Under the pieces are notes generated by a model. It saw nothing but the letters and a program-made list of their open reading frames with translations. It did no database searches and had not been told where the DNA came from. The position numbers and the translations under genes are program-made. Below are positions 48,916 through 59,466 of a stretch of 64,000 nt of DNA, one piece after another. Source of the DNA: Boswellia sacra (Eukaryota > Streptophyta > Magnoliopsida > Sapindales > Burseraceae); NCBI GenBank assembly GCA_013180625.2, contig SNVD02013850.1:22611-86610 (forward strand), in the 5' to 3' direction. The stretch's first letter is position 1. Every line of letters starts with the position of its first letter.

Positions 48916-49661
48916 TAGGCTTGGAACCGGCGTGGGGCGGGGCGAGGCGGGCACGGGGCGGCAGGTATCCAGCCCTGCCCCGCTCAAATTTTTTTTGCCC
49001 CACCCTGCCCCTTTACCCCTTTACCCCTTTGCAGTGCGGGGCGGGACGCGGCGGGGAAAAAATTTTGAGCAGATCCAGACTCGCCCCGCGCCGCCCCGTC
49101 CCGTTCTTATTTATATTTTTTCAATTACACCCCTATAATCTTTATATTTTTGCAACTTCATCCCCTGTAACATTTATATCTTTGCAAATAACTCCCTTAT
49201 CAATTTCTCATCATATCATTTATAACTATGATCATTTTTTAACAATCATAAAAATAATAAAGATTGTATATGTTATACAAATTCAATTATTATAAAATAC
49301 AAATATTTTATTTTGTCATTATAATATGACTAAATTGATGTTAATATACTAAAAGATGTTAATTATTAATTAAAATGTAATTTTTATTAAAGTATTTGCA
49401 TTGTTTGTAAAATTATTAAGAATTTATATATATGAAAAGTTTAACAAATATAATCTAAAAAATTACTTCACAGTCCTAAAATTTTAAAATTTTATAAATA
49501 CACCCCTAAACCTTGCGGGGCGGGGCGGGTCTACGGGTCCAAGCGTTAGACCCTGACCCGGAACTGCCCCGGCTGGGGCAAAAATTTTCTGCCCTAGACC
49601 CGCCCCATTGGGCCGGGTCTGACCGGGGCCCCAGACCCAATGGGGCAAATGCCCATGCCTA
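48916..49661. mobile_element. Second hAT element inside the viral capsid region, 746 bp
   Basis: Ends TAGGCTTGG and CCCATGCCTA are inverted. The flanking 8-bp repeats GCTATGAT (48908-48915) and GTTATGAT (49662-49669) differ at one base. GC-rich ends with GGGGCGGGGCG-type motifs enclose an AT-rich core. No transposase. Confidence 0.88.
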
Positions 49662-49858
49662 GTTATGATAATGAAGACCTTGAATCTCTCTTCTCAGAGC
49701 AATATACAGAAGATGAAGACACTCTTTTTATGATCAGTCAAGCAGATTCATATGATGATTCAGACGGAGAACTTTTAAGTCTTATGAAGCCAGACCAATT
49801 TCAATCCAACCAGCTTGTACAATGTCAAAATTCATTGTGCCTCTTGTTCCTGTCATAA
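49662..49858 (+). pseudogene. Pararetrovirus capsid C-terminal acidic tail
   Basis: Acidic stretch (NEDLESLFSEQYTEDEDT, SYDDSDGELL) typical of a caulimovirid capsid tail. It runs into a different frame near the protease start. This frame is the continuation of the split capsid after the two hAT insertions. Confidence 0.6.
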
Positions 49859-50133
49859 TCCGGACATCCAAGTTTGACAAGCCAATCAACTTGATTGCTC
49901 TCATTGATACTGTTGCTGCAACTTCCATTCTCAATCCAACCGTTCTCCCTTCAGAATATTGGATTTCACATCGACAATATTTTCGTATTGCAAATAATGA
50001 GGTTTTCTCAACAGAACTTCTCAGCAAAAAGGTATATCTTGAACTCTTTCCAGGTTTATCTTTTATGCATAAATTTCTGGGTTCTACTCTACCAGATAAA
50101 GACCTAGTTATAGGTTTTGATCTGCTAGCCTAG
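49822..50133 (+). pseudogene. Pararetrovirus aspartic protease module
   Basis: Pepsin-like retroviral protease of about 100 codons. The active-site segment reads LIDTVAATS, where the usual Asp-Thr-Gly has Val instead of Gly. A FDLLA-type end precedes a stop (TAG at 50131-50133). Confidence 0.7.
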
Positions 50134-50242
50134 TTTTTTGCAAAGAGAGTTTTGATTAAATCTGATGGGCTGAGATATAAAAATTATTTTTCATCTTTAG
50201 ATAAAAATAGAACCATCTCATTCTTTCGATCCAATAGAAAAC

Positions 50243-51640
50243 TTGAAAGCCCATATCTTGTCAACCTCAGCAGCCAATAGTCATTCGAAATTCTTGTTAA
50301 AATGTTCACATCCTCTTTGGAAAAATCCAGAATTCTTCATTTCTCTTCCCTTCAAGAAAAATGAAGATGTCAGCCCTACTAAAGCTAGTCATAGAGGAAT
50401 GAGTCCTGAACATTACACTCTTGCTGTACAAGAATTAACCCAATTACAAGCTCAAGAATTAATTGAACCAACAGAATCTGTTTGGGCTTGTGAAGCTTTT
50501 TATGTCAGCAAAAGACCAGAACAGCTCAGAGAAAAATTGAGATTAGTGGCAGATTTTCGCCCTCTCAATCTTTTCTTAGCTGATAATAAATTTCCCATTC
50601 CAGATACCCACACCTTCTTTGCCAACCTTGCTGAAGCTCGAGTCGTTTCAAAAGTTGATTTAAAAGCAGGATTCTGGCAATTAGGAATTCATCAAGAAGA
50701 AAGATTCAAAACGGGATTTTGTATCCCCAATCATCACTTCTATTGGAATGTCATGCCTTTTGGATTAAAGACAACCCCTTCTATCTTTCAAAAGGCAACG
50801 ATAAAAATCTTTTAACCTCGCAAGTCCAACATGCTTATTTATATAGATGATCTTCTTTTGTATTCATCAACAATAGAAGAACATCTAGAGCTATTAAAGC
50901 AAATGCACTCCCTTCTTCTACAATATGGTATTATGATTTCTTCCAAGAAATGTGTTTTTATAGTGTCAGAAGTAGATTTCTTGGGAATGACAATCTCTGA
51001 AGGTCAATATCGTCTCCAGCCTCACATTGGAAAACAACTGCTTGATTTTCCTGATGAGAATCTTTCAAAGCAGCAAATTCAGCAAGCACTGGGTATTATT
51101 AATTTTATGTCAGATTTCATTCCTAAATTATCAATAGTAATTCGCCCTCTTCAAGTCATGCTAAAAAAAGATGCTCCTACTTGGGGACCTGAGCAATCCA
51201 ATGCTCTCTCTCAAATCAAGAAGATCGCACAAAATCTTCCCCTTTTGCAAATTCCTTCTAGTGGAAGAAGAATCTTGCAAACTAATGCCAGTGACTTTTT
51301 CTGGGCTGCCATTCTTCTTGAAGACAAAAATGGAAAAAGAAATATTTGTGGTTACAAGAGTGGTGCTTTCTCAGAACCTGAAACACACTACCATTCCACA
51401 TTTAAAGAAATTCTTGCAGTCAAAAAAGGAATTGAAAAGTTCCAATTCCATCTCATTGGTCATCACTTCTCAGTAGAAATGGACATGAGCTCCTTTCCAA
51501 AAATGTTCCAGTTCAAACAGAAGCAATTGCCTCATCCTCAGTTACCTAGATGGTCAACTTGGTTTTCTCAATTTACTTTTGATGTCAAGCATATCAAAGG
51601 CGGCAACAACATTCTTGCAGATATGTTATCTCGCCCTTAA
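50243..51640 (+). pseudogene. Pararetrovirus reverse transcriptase / RNase H module
   Basis: The RT N-terminal part (50243-50815) has RLVADFRPLN, SKVDLKAGFWQL and MPFGLKTTPSIFQ. A TAA at 50813-50815 interrupts it just before the catalytic YIDD box (near 50,840). The RNase H part follows and ends at 51640. Its first catalytic position reads TNAS where TDAS is usual, so the key Asp has become Asn. Two separate lesions thus disable the module. Confidence 0.85.
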
Positions 51641-52270
51641 CAAATCAAGCTTGATCAAAGCAATTCTCTACAACTCATTCTAGTGATTCACATGATGAAT
51701 CCTCTTCCCTTCCCGCCAGTAGACTATGAGTTTCTTCCTCCTGAAGTTCCTGCTTTGATAACAAATCAGACTCTGAATCAGTGACTTTTTCTGGGCTGCC
51801 ATTCTTCTTGAAGACAAAAATGGAAAAAGAAATATTTGTGGTTACAAGAGTGGTGCTTTCTCAGAACTTGAAACACACTACCACTCCACATTTAAAGAAA
51901 TTCTTGCAGTCAAAAAAGGAATTGAAAAGTTTCAATTCCATCTTATTGGTCATCACTTCCTAGTAGAAATGGACATAAGCTCATTTCCAAAAATGTTCCA
52001 GTTCAAACAGAAGCAATTGCCTCATCCTCAGTTACTTAGATGGTCAACTTGGTTTTCTCAATTTATTTTCGATGTCAAGCATATCAAAGGCGACAACAAC
52101 ATTCTTGCAGATATGTTATCTCACCCTCAACAAATCAAGCTTGATCAAAGTAATTCTCTGTAACTCATTCCAGTGATTCACATGATGAATCCTCTTCCCT
52201 TCCCGCCAGCAGACTATGAATTTCTTCCTCCTGAAGTTCCTGCTTTGATAACAAATCAGACTCTGAATCA
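51291..52270. repeat. 490-bp tandem duplication of the RNase H region
   Basis: 51291-51780 and 51781-52270 are head-to-tail copies, each starting GTGACTTTTTCTGGGCTGCC and ending ACTCTGAATCA. By hand I count about 20 differences in 490 positions (about 4%), mostly C/T and G/A transitions. The junction shows CAGT microhomology. The copy at 51781 onward lacks the upstream RT. Confidence 0.92.
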
Positions 52271-53180
52271 GTCTCATCATAAGCAGATGTTAGAGTATCA
52301 TGCAAAAATCCTCACAAAATATGGCACATTTCCCCTCAGCAGCATTGAGATCCATCCAGAATTTCCATACATGACAATTTATCAAATCCGAGATATTGAA
52401 AAGGATTTTAGCCCTGAATGCTTATGGTTTCTTTGGCATCTTTTATAGCAGTTCTCTATTGGCATTGAGTTCAATCTCAGTTATATGTTAAATAGAATGG
52501 CACATACTAGTCTGTTATACAGCCAAAGAACTCTTAATACTTGTTCAGGATGTTTCCAAATATTCCTTGAATGGTTTCATCCTCTCTTATGGTGGAAGTC
52601 TCAATTTGAATATCAGAGACAGAAAAGTTTCAATCTTCGTGGGCAAAGAGCATCACATCATATTATCTATATTTTCAAAAGAACTAGCATTGTAACTAAC
52701 AATCAATTGCAGTTCTTTTCACACATGCAGGAATACTGTCTATCTCCATACAGCTTGGCTATAAAATGGGAAGCTTATCCCCATGAATTTCGGGAATTTC
52801 AAAGAAGGATTTTTGAAATCAATTCTAGAATCCCGCCTCAAATATGGCCAAGTATTGAAGATGATGCTCCATGGGAACAATATCCTTCAGAATATTGTCA
52901 TCAACTAAGGCAATATAGAAAGATGTACCACTCGACCCATAAACATATAGTCCAAGGAGAAAGTTCATATTCTTGCCAAGCCCAAGCCCAAAGGGATGAA
53001 GATAGTGATCTACATCTTCAACTCAGTCTCCAAAGTCTTCCACAGCCGACACTCCCCCAGCTGTCTCAAAACCAGTCTTGTCCTCCATACTTTCAAGATT
53101 CCCAAGACCCTTATAGTATTGATCAAACTTATCTACAGCAAATTTTAGAAAAAAGAAGTGGACAGAGTCAAGAAAGCTAG
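52271..53180 (+). pseudogene. Pararetrovirus C-terminal region, unassigned
   Basis: Downstream of RNase H the sequence is still protein-like: 52173-52448, then a new frame 52485-53180 of 231 codons. It is rich in Gln, Tyr and Trp and has a Gln/Ser/Pro-rich tail. It resembles no domain I can name. By position it may be the polyprotein C-terminus or a translational-activator-like part. Confidence 0.5.
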
Positions 53181-53624
53181 TAAGATGATACTATTTTGGA
53201 TAGACTCCTCACAGATTTGGACAAGAAAAAAGGAAAGACTCCTCAATTGGACATGTTGACATGGTGAGACCCTGACAGTGATGATGATTCAGACGAATAT
53301 CCACACATTTTCAACATCACTACGTCACCAAAATAATGCTCTGGCATCCTCTCCTCTATAAATCCAAAAGTCAAGATCTAAATTATCGATGAAAAGAAAA
53401 GGTTTTAGTCTTGTATTATATAATAAAGCTTTTTCACATGTTTTTAGGTTTAAGCATGTAAAAGTTATTAAAATATGTTATGTGTTATAAATGTAAAAAG
53501 ATGGCTAAGTATATAAAGTCATCTTGTCATGATACCTAGTTTGTCTAGTTTAAAAAGTTGTCTATTACACGTGTGTGGTAGAACAATCAGCTACGTGACT
53601 TGCTTTGTAACCAAAAGTTTCTTC

Positions 53625-53632
53625 TATAAATA
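53625..53632 (+). promoter_or_regulatory. TATA box of the pararetrovirus promoter
   Basis: TATAAATA after a CTACGTGACTTGCTTTG stretch, in the non-coding segment after the last viral frame. This is where the pregenomic RNA promoter should be. Leader-like sequence follows to about 53,970. An AATAAA at 53422-53427 lies upstream. Confidence 0.6.
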
Positions 53633-53973
53633 AGAGTTTCCGTCGTCCTCAAAGGGATATAGACTTTTGGGAGGAAACCTTTAAGTAATTATCTCTTCCA
53701 TCTCTTCCACCTACATACTTAAGTGTTCTATTGATTTTGAGTATATCGGCTGGAAACCCAAAGGTATATTCCAGTGGTGAACCTGAATAAGCACTATACT
53801 GATCTGCAACTGGGTGTAAACAACGCCACGTACTCAATATCAGACCTTGATGCCGTGTTTCTACTCATTCATTTAAGCTAAGTTCTGGATCATAAGAGTT
53901 CCTTTTGTGATGCGCTAGTGCCAGGAGGGCTTGAGAAAGCGCTTTAAAGGAAATAATTTGATTCAGAGCTTTT

Positions 53974-54264
53974 TTAAAAAACAAGTGGCTCACCTATGAA
54001 ACAAGGGGTAAGAATGAGACACTGGATTAAAAGTTGTTTTGATGCTAATAAAAATGATTTTAAAGTTTGATTTAACACCTATGTTTTAATTATCAAATAT
54101 TGTATTCACGTGCGTCTTAACTTAATTATGTTAAACTTTTAAAAATTTTATATATTTCTATTCTAAAAATTAAATTATTAGAACATCTTAAAAATAATAT
54201 TTTTACAAAAATATTTTCAATCAAATATAATAAATAATTAACTTAATATAATTTTTAAAATAAC
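53974..54264. other. Short spacer between viral relic and Copia element
   Basis: AT-rich DNA of about 290 bases. Nothing recognisable. Confidence 0.4.
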
Positions 54265-54269
54265 TTAAT

Positions 54270-54724
54270 TGTTAGGAGATTGAACACTCCCACTGCAGCT
54301 CAAATAAAGATAAGAAATAAATTGTTATGTTAAAAATAATAATTTGGGTGGCACTGCCTTCCACAATAAATAAAATAGATAACTTGGGTAGCTCAGCCTT
54401 ACCACAGTAAATAAATTAAAGGCAATAAAGAAAATAAAGGCACAAAAATTTAACGTGGTAAAACCCTCAATTTGAGGGAAACCTCCATGGGATAAGACCG
54501 AAAATATTTTACTATGAAGAAAATATTACAATCTCTCTCACAATTAGAATGGAAGAGATAATAAGGGAGAAATAAGAGAAAAGCTTAATACATAAGCTTG
54601 GGACAAATAAAAGGGGAGGAGGAGGCTTTATTATATAGCCTAGCCTCCACCTTGACTTATTGTTTCCCACCAATGTGGGATTGTGTGAAAGGCAAAAATG
54701 CCTTCACACTCTTCACACTTCACA
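54270..54724 (-). repeat. 3' LTR of the Copia element
   Basis: 455 bp, TGTTAGGAGATTG..CACTTCACA in plus orientation. A purine-rich stretch (read AAGTTGGAGAA on the minus strand) directly precedes it and is the likely polypurine tract. Confidence 0.93.
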
Positions 54725-54926
54725 TTCTCCAACTTGAAGGCATTTTTCCTTTCAGTCTTGTCTTTATACATGCTGCTCATGTCTCTAACAGGCCACAAGA
54801 CGTCCTACACCAGATGAACTTATCAGTATTGATTGGTTTGGTCAATGCATCTGCTATGTTGTCCTTCGTGTGGATTTTCTGCATATCCATTATTCCATCT
54901 TCCACTACTTCTCATCCATAATGATA

Positions 54927-55175
54927 TTAAACTCCTATGTGCTTCGTTCTTGAATGAAAGGCTGGATTCCTTGCAATATGCAAGGCACTCTGACTGTTAC
55001 AAAATAAAGAAATCTTCTCTTGCTTGTGCCCGAGTTCCTCCAATAATCTTTTGATCCAAATAGCTTCCTTGCAAGCTTGTGTAGCTGCCATATACTCTAC
55101 TTCTGTTGTAGATAGAGCCACAACAGTTTGTAGTTTGGATACCCGGCTCACAACACCTCCTGCAAGTGTAAACAC
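54927..55175 (-). pseudogene. Copia RNase H segment
   Basis: C-terminal RNase H: ALSTTEVEYMAATQACKEAI followed by the RTKHI motif, then a stop at HIGV*. It overlaps the end of the RT frame at 55148 in another frame, so a shift separates them. Confidence 0.8.
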
Positions 55176-56125
55176 ATAGCCTGTAGTGGACTTCCTTTTG
55201 TCAATATCTCCTGCAAAATCTGAATCAACATACCCCTTGACAATGAACTTTGATCCTCCATAACATAGTGCAGCATCAGAGGTCCTTTGATGTATCTAAG
55301 GATTCTTTTAACAGAACTCCAATGCTCTCTCCTCAGATTAGCCATGAATCTACTGACTGCTCCAACTGCTTGTGCAATGTCTAGTCTTGTACAAATCATA
55401 GCATACATTAGGCTCCTTACTGCTGATGCATACGGTACTTGAGATATTTCCATCCTCTCCGCTTTATTGCTAGGACTCATACTTGAGGATAATTTATGAT
55501 TAACACAAAGTGGGGTAGAAATTGGCCTACAATCTTGCATATTGAAGTGGCACAAGATTTTCTTCAAGTAATTCTTTTGAGATAGCCAAATCTTCCTGTT
55601 TTTTCTGTCTCGGTGAATTTGCATCCTTAGAATCTTGTTTGTCGGTCCTAAATCCTTCATTTCAAAACCCCTAGCCAATTGTGCCTTTAATTCTTGGACC
55701 TGATCTTTGTTAGTGCCTGCTACCAACATGTCGTCCACGTACAATAGCAAAATGATAAAGTCTTCCTCAAACCTCTTATAATACGTACAATGATCTGAAC
55801 TGAGTCTGTTGTACCCAAGGCTGATGATGAATGAATCAAATCTCTTGTACCAACACCTTGGCGCCTGTTTTAAGCCGTACAGAGATTTGGTCAACCTGCA
55901 AACCAAGTTCTCTTTTCCTTCTTTAACAAAACCTTCCGATTGGAGCATATAAATTTCTTCTTCAAGTTCTTCATGAAGAAATGCAGTTTTTACATCTAAC
56001 TGCTCTAAGTGTAAGTCAAAAGTAGCACACATAGCTAAGACTGCACGAATTGTTGTAAGTCTTACCACAAGAGAGAATATCTCGTTGAAATCAACTCCTT
56101 CTTTCTGAGCATATCCTTTAACCAC
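55148..56125 (-). pseudogene. Copia reverse transcriptase
   Basis: 325 codons with FNEIFSLVVRLTTIRAVL, LDVKTAFLHEELEEEIYM, the catalytic LLLYVDDMLVAG and SLYGLKQAPRCWYKRF, all Copia RT signatures in the right order. It is the longest uninterrupted part of the element together with integrase. The start is cut from the integrase side by a stop/shift region at 56126-56230. Confidence 0.88.
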
Positions 56126-56230
56126 CAGTCTAGCACGATACTGCTCTACTTGATCATTGCCATCACGTTTGATCTTGTAGACCTATTTGTTTTCGATGGC
56201 TTTTCTTTTATGTGGTTGTGGCACAAGTTT

Positions 56231-56560
56231 TCATGTCTTGTTTTTGTCTAAAGCTTTCATCTCTTCATGCATTGCTGTCATCCATAGAGATGCATCAGAA
56301 CTTTTTATAGCCTCCTGAAAAGTTGAAGGCTCCCCATCTTCTGTTAGGAGACAGTATGTAGCATTGCTCGCCATCACATACTCTGAGTGCCAAGAAGGTT
56401 CCCTTCTTTCTCGAGTTGATCGACGGACTTCAAGTGCTTCAGACTCGACTGGTTCTTGATCATCGTGTTCTGGTATTGCTTTAGAAGAAACCGTTTCTTC
56501 CTGTACTGATATAGTCTCAACATTTTTCTTCGTGCTATCACTTTCTTCATATTTAAACAT
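56231..56560 (-). pseudogene. Copia integrase-RT linker
   Basis: Acidic linker followed by RRSTRERREPSWHSEYV and the GEPSTFQEAIKSSDASLW stretch, which opens Copia RT domains. Out of frame with both neighbours. Confidence 0.65.
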
Positions 56561-56563
56561 GTC

Positions 56564-57781
56564 TTATAAAAAGACATCATCTCTGCTGATGACAACCTTA
56601 TGGGCAGTAGGATCCCATAGGCGATACCCCTTTACTCCATCAACATACCCCAAGAAGATACATTTCCTGGATTTTGGATCCAGCTTCGTTCTTTCTTGGT
56701 CATGATACATCACATAAGCAGGATATCCAAAAATATGAAGGGAGGAATAATCAGTTGGCTTACCAGTCCACATCTCTATAGGTGTCTTCATCTCAATTGA
56801 TGTTGATGGAGACCTATTTATCAAGTAACAGGCTGTAGTGGCTACTTCTGCCCAAAATGTCTTGGATAGACTCGAAGTCCTTAGTAACGCTCTCATTCTT
56901 TCTGCAAGAGTTCTATTTATCCGCTCTGCCACTCCATTTTGTTGTGGTGTGTAAGCAACTATCTTATGCCGTTTCATACTTTCTTTACTGTAAAATGCAT
57001 CAAATTCCTTGTTGCAGAATTCTCTCCCATTATCTATCCTCAAACACTTGATCCTTTTTTCGGATTCAAGTTCCACATGTGCTTTGAAGGCTTTAAATAC
57101 AGGAAACACATCTGACTTTTTCTTGATGACATATACCCAACATCTCCTAAAATAATAATCATCTACAAACAATACAAAGTGGTTTGCTCCTCCTAGGGAC
57201 ATAACTGGTGATTCCCAAACATCAGAATGAATCAAGTCTAGAATATTTTTACTCCTAGCAATAGATCTGCTAAATTTTAGTCTATTCTGCTTGCTAATAA
57301 CACAATGCTCACAGAATGGTAAACTTACAGTTTTAATTCCAGGAAGCAGTTTTCGATCCGAGAGAATCTTCAAACCCTTTTCGGACATATGGCCAAGTCT
57401 TCGATGCCATATCATAGACAATTCTTCTCCAGAACTAGTAACTGCTATTTCTGCCTCCTGAACAGTTTCTCCATGGAGCATGTATAGGTTAGCAGTAATC
57501 TTTTTTGCCTTCATCACCACAAGCGCGCCTCTGACAACCTTTATGATCCCATTTTTTGTATGGAATTCACATCCGAGGTCATTCAACTGTCCCATCGATA
57601 GCGAATTTTTCTTCAAGCCAATCACATGTCGTACATCTTGGATGGAGCGAATTGTACCATCAAACATTTTTACTTTTACGATTCCAATACCAGCGATTTT
57701 TAAGGCATGATCATCACCCATGTACACAGACCCTTCTAAGATAGGCTTATATTGATAGAACCAATCTCTTCTAGAAGTCAT
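56564..57781 (-). pseudogene. Copia protease C-terminus and integrase
   Basis: 405 codons. GAG-pre-integrase with WHRRLGHMSEKGL, an integrase zinc site and LPFCEHCVISKQ. The catalytic core has HSDVWESP, LRIDNGREF and YTPQQNGVAERINRT (D, D, E all present). Just upstream the protease active site reads W-L-I-D followed by a stop codon (TAA, about 57,797-57,799), so the aspartate is present but translation would end there. Confidence 0.88.
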
Positions 57782-58071
57782 ATGCCATGTTGTTGCTTAA
57801 TCAATTAACCATATATCAGCAAACCTTTTTCTGCCTTCTGCAAAGTTGTTGCCTCGCTGCACAAGATTTCGCCATTCCCTGAAGTACTTGCTACACAACC
57901 TTGAGATCCTGACGACTCAGATTCTTTTCCTTTACTGTTTCCCTCTCCATTCTTCTTAAGATGCCAACACTCGTTTTTCACGTGCCCTTGCTTTCCACAA
58001 TGGTAGCATTTAACAAACTTTCTTCCTTTAGACTTTCCCCTGTTCTGATTGTGACTCCCACTGGAACCACG

Positions 58072-58683
58072 TTACCTTGATCTCTCTCTATTGGCGGATA
58101 AAGCCTCTGCTTGTTGAGAAGTCATTATTCTATCTTCCTTGTTTTTACGTCTGCTTTCTTCTTCTAAGACAGAAGCCACAACATCATTGAAGACTAGAGA
58201 TGACTTCATCAAACCATTTGCCAAGTTGAGGATGAGATTATCATATGAATCAGGTAGACTCTGAAGTAGAAGCTCAGCACGTTCCTTCTCTTCTATGTTA
58301 TGCTTCATGGTTGAGAGCTGAGAGAATAACGTCTTCAAAGTGTTGATATGTTCAGTCATCGGAGTGGTTTCTGACATACGAAGGGTGTACAGCTTCCTTT
58401 TCAAGAAAATTTTGTTGTGTAGCGATTTGGCTTCATACAAGCTTGTCAATGTATCCCAAATCTTCTTTGCAGAGTTCAATTCTTGAATACTTGACAGCAC
58501 TTCATCTGCAACTGCGAGATGTAGACTTGCCATCGCATCACCATCTATCTTCTCCCATTTATTTTCATCTTGCATACTTTCCGGTCTTCTATCAATTGCT
58601 TCAAGGCAATTTTCTTTTCTCAAGATAGCCTTTATTTTTATTTTCCATAGCCTAAAGTTGTTTTCATCGAACTTCTCTACCAT
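58072..58683 (-). pseudogene. Copia gag
   Basis: Starts MVEKFDENNFRLWKIKIKAI, the standard Tnt1-type gag N-terminus. UBN2-like LWDTLTSLYEAKSLHNKI-type sequence follows. It ends in a stop after about 203 codons. The CCHC knuckle (CYHCGKQGHVKNEC, near 57,965-58,010) lies beyond that stop in the same region. Confidence 0.85.
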
Positions 58684-58992
58684 TTGTCTTGCAGTGAACA
58701 GTACCGTATATGTGAACAGTACCCTTGAATAGTATCATATACGTGAACAGTAACCATATCAGTATAGGTACACCACTGCTAAACAATAACCAGGAATAGT
58801 AGTAAGTGCCTGTACGATTTAATATACACCAGGAAAGCTTCCAGGAAACACTGGAGGGGTCACAAGCGGTCCTACTTAAAACCCAGTCTCCTTAGACTCT
58901 TATCGTCTTTTTGACAAAGCTTTCCTAGACATGTATATAACCATACAAGTAACCACTCACTGCGCTAACCTTTGGCTCTGCCTTCGCAACTT

Positions 58993-59005
58993 GGCTCTGA
59001 TACCA
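58993..59005 (-). other. Copia primer-binding site
   Basis: TGGTATCAGAGCC on the minus strand, complementary to initiator tRNA-Met, directly inside the 5' LTR. Confidence 0.92.
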
Positions 59006-59006
59006 C

Positions 59007-59461
59007 TGTTAGGAGATTGAACACTCCCACCGCAGCTCAAATAAAGACAAGAAACAAATTGTTATGTTAGAAATAACAATTTGGGTGGCACTGCCTTCCA
59101 CAATAAATAAAATAGACAATTTGGGTGGCTCAGCCTTACCACAGTAAATAAATTAAAGGCAATAAAGAAAACAAAGGTACAAAAATTTAACGTGGTAAAA
59201 CCCTCAATTTGAGGAAAACCTTCACGGGACAAGACCGAAAATATTTTACTATGAAGAAAATATTATAATCTCTATCACAATTAGAATGGAGGAGATAACA
59301 AGGGAGAAAGAAGAGAAAAGCTTAATACATAAGCTTGGGACAAATAAAAGGGGAGGAGGAGGCTTTATTATATAGCCTAGCCTCCACCTTGACTTATTGT
59401 TTCCCACCAATATGGGATTGTGTGAAAGGCAAAAATGTCTTCACAGTCTTCACACTTCACA
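59007..59461 (-). repeat. 5' LTR of the Copia element
   Basis: 455 bp, same length as the 3' LTR, with about 95% identity by hand count. A TATATAGCC stretch in the LTR may include the TATA element. Confidence 0.93.
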
Positions 59462-59466
59462 TTAAT

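Larger units (their letters stand above)
45206..53973 (+). mobile_element. Endogenous pararetrovirus, petuvirus-like (Caulimoviridae)
   Basis: An integrated, dead copy of a circular plant pararetrovirus. Order along the plus strand: tRNA-Met-type primer site, movement protein, capsid with zinc knuckle, protease, reverse transcriptase, RNase H, an unassigned C-terminal part, then promoter and leader. There is no integrase and there are no LTRs. One continuous module order in the manner of a single polyprotein is the petuvirus layout. Removing the two inserted hAT elements and one copy of a 490-bp duplication leaves about 7.1 kb, near a petuvirus genome. Stops and shifts break every module. The edges share a CAGAGCTTT-containing stretch (about 45,200-45,222 and 53,950-53,970), so the limits are approximate. 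Confidence 0.85.
54270..59461 (-). mobile_element. Ty1/Copia retrotransposon, Tnt1-like
   Basis: Full-length element with TG..CA LTRs of 455 bp at each end and a perfect 5-bp target duplication TTAAT (54265-54269, 59462-59466). It reads on the minus strand in Copia order: gag, protease, integrase, RT, RNase H. A hand comparison of the two LTRs gives about 22 differences in 455. A few stops and shifts break the polyprotein, so it is probably not autonomous now. Confidence 0.95.

Noticed and set aside
45206..53973. Reading the RT-bearing element as a Ty3/gypsy LTR retrotransposon
   Set aside because: A movement-protein module precedes the capsid, there is no integrase between RNase H and the end, and no LTRs flank it.
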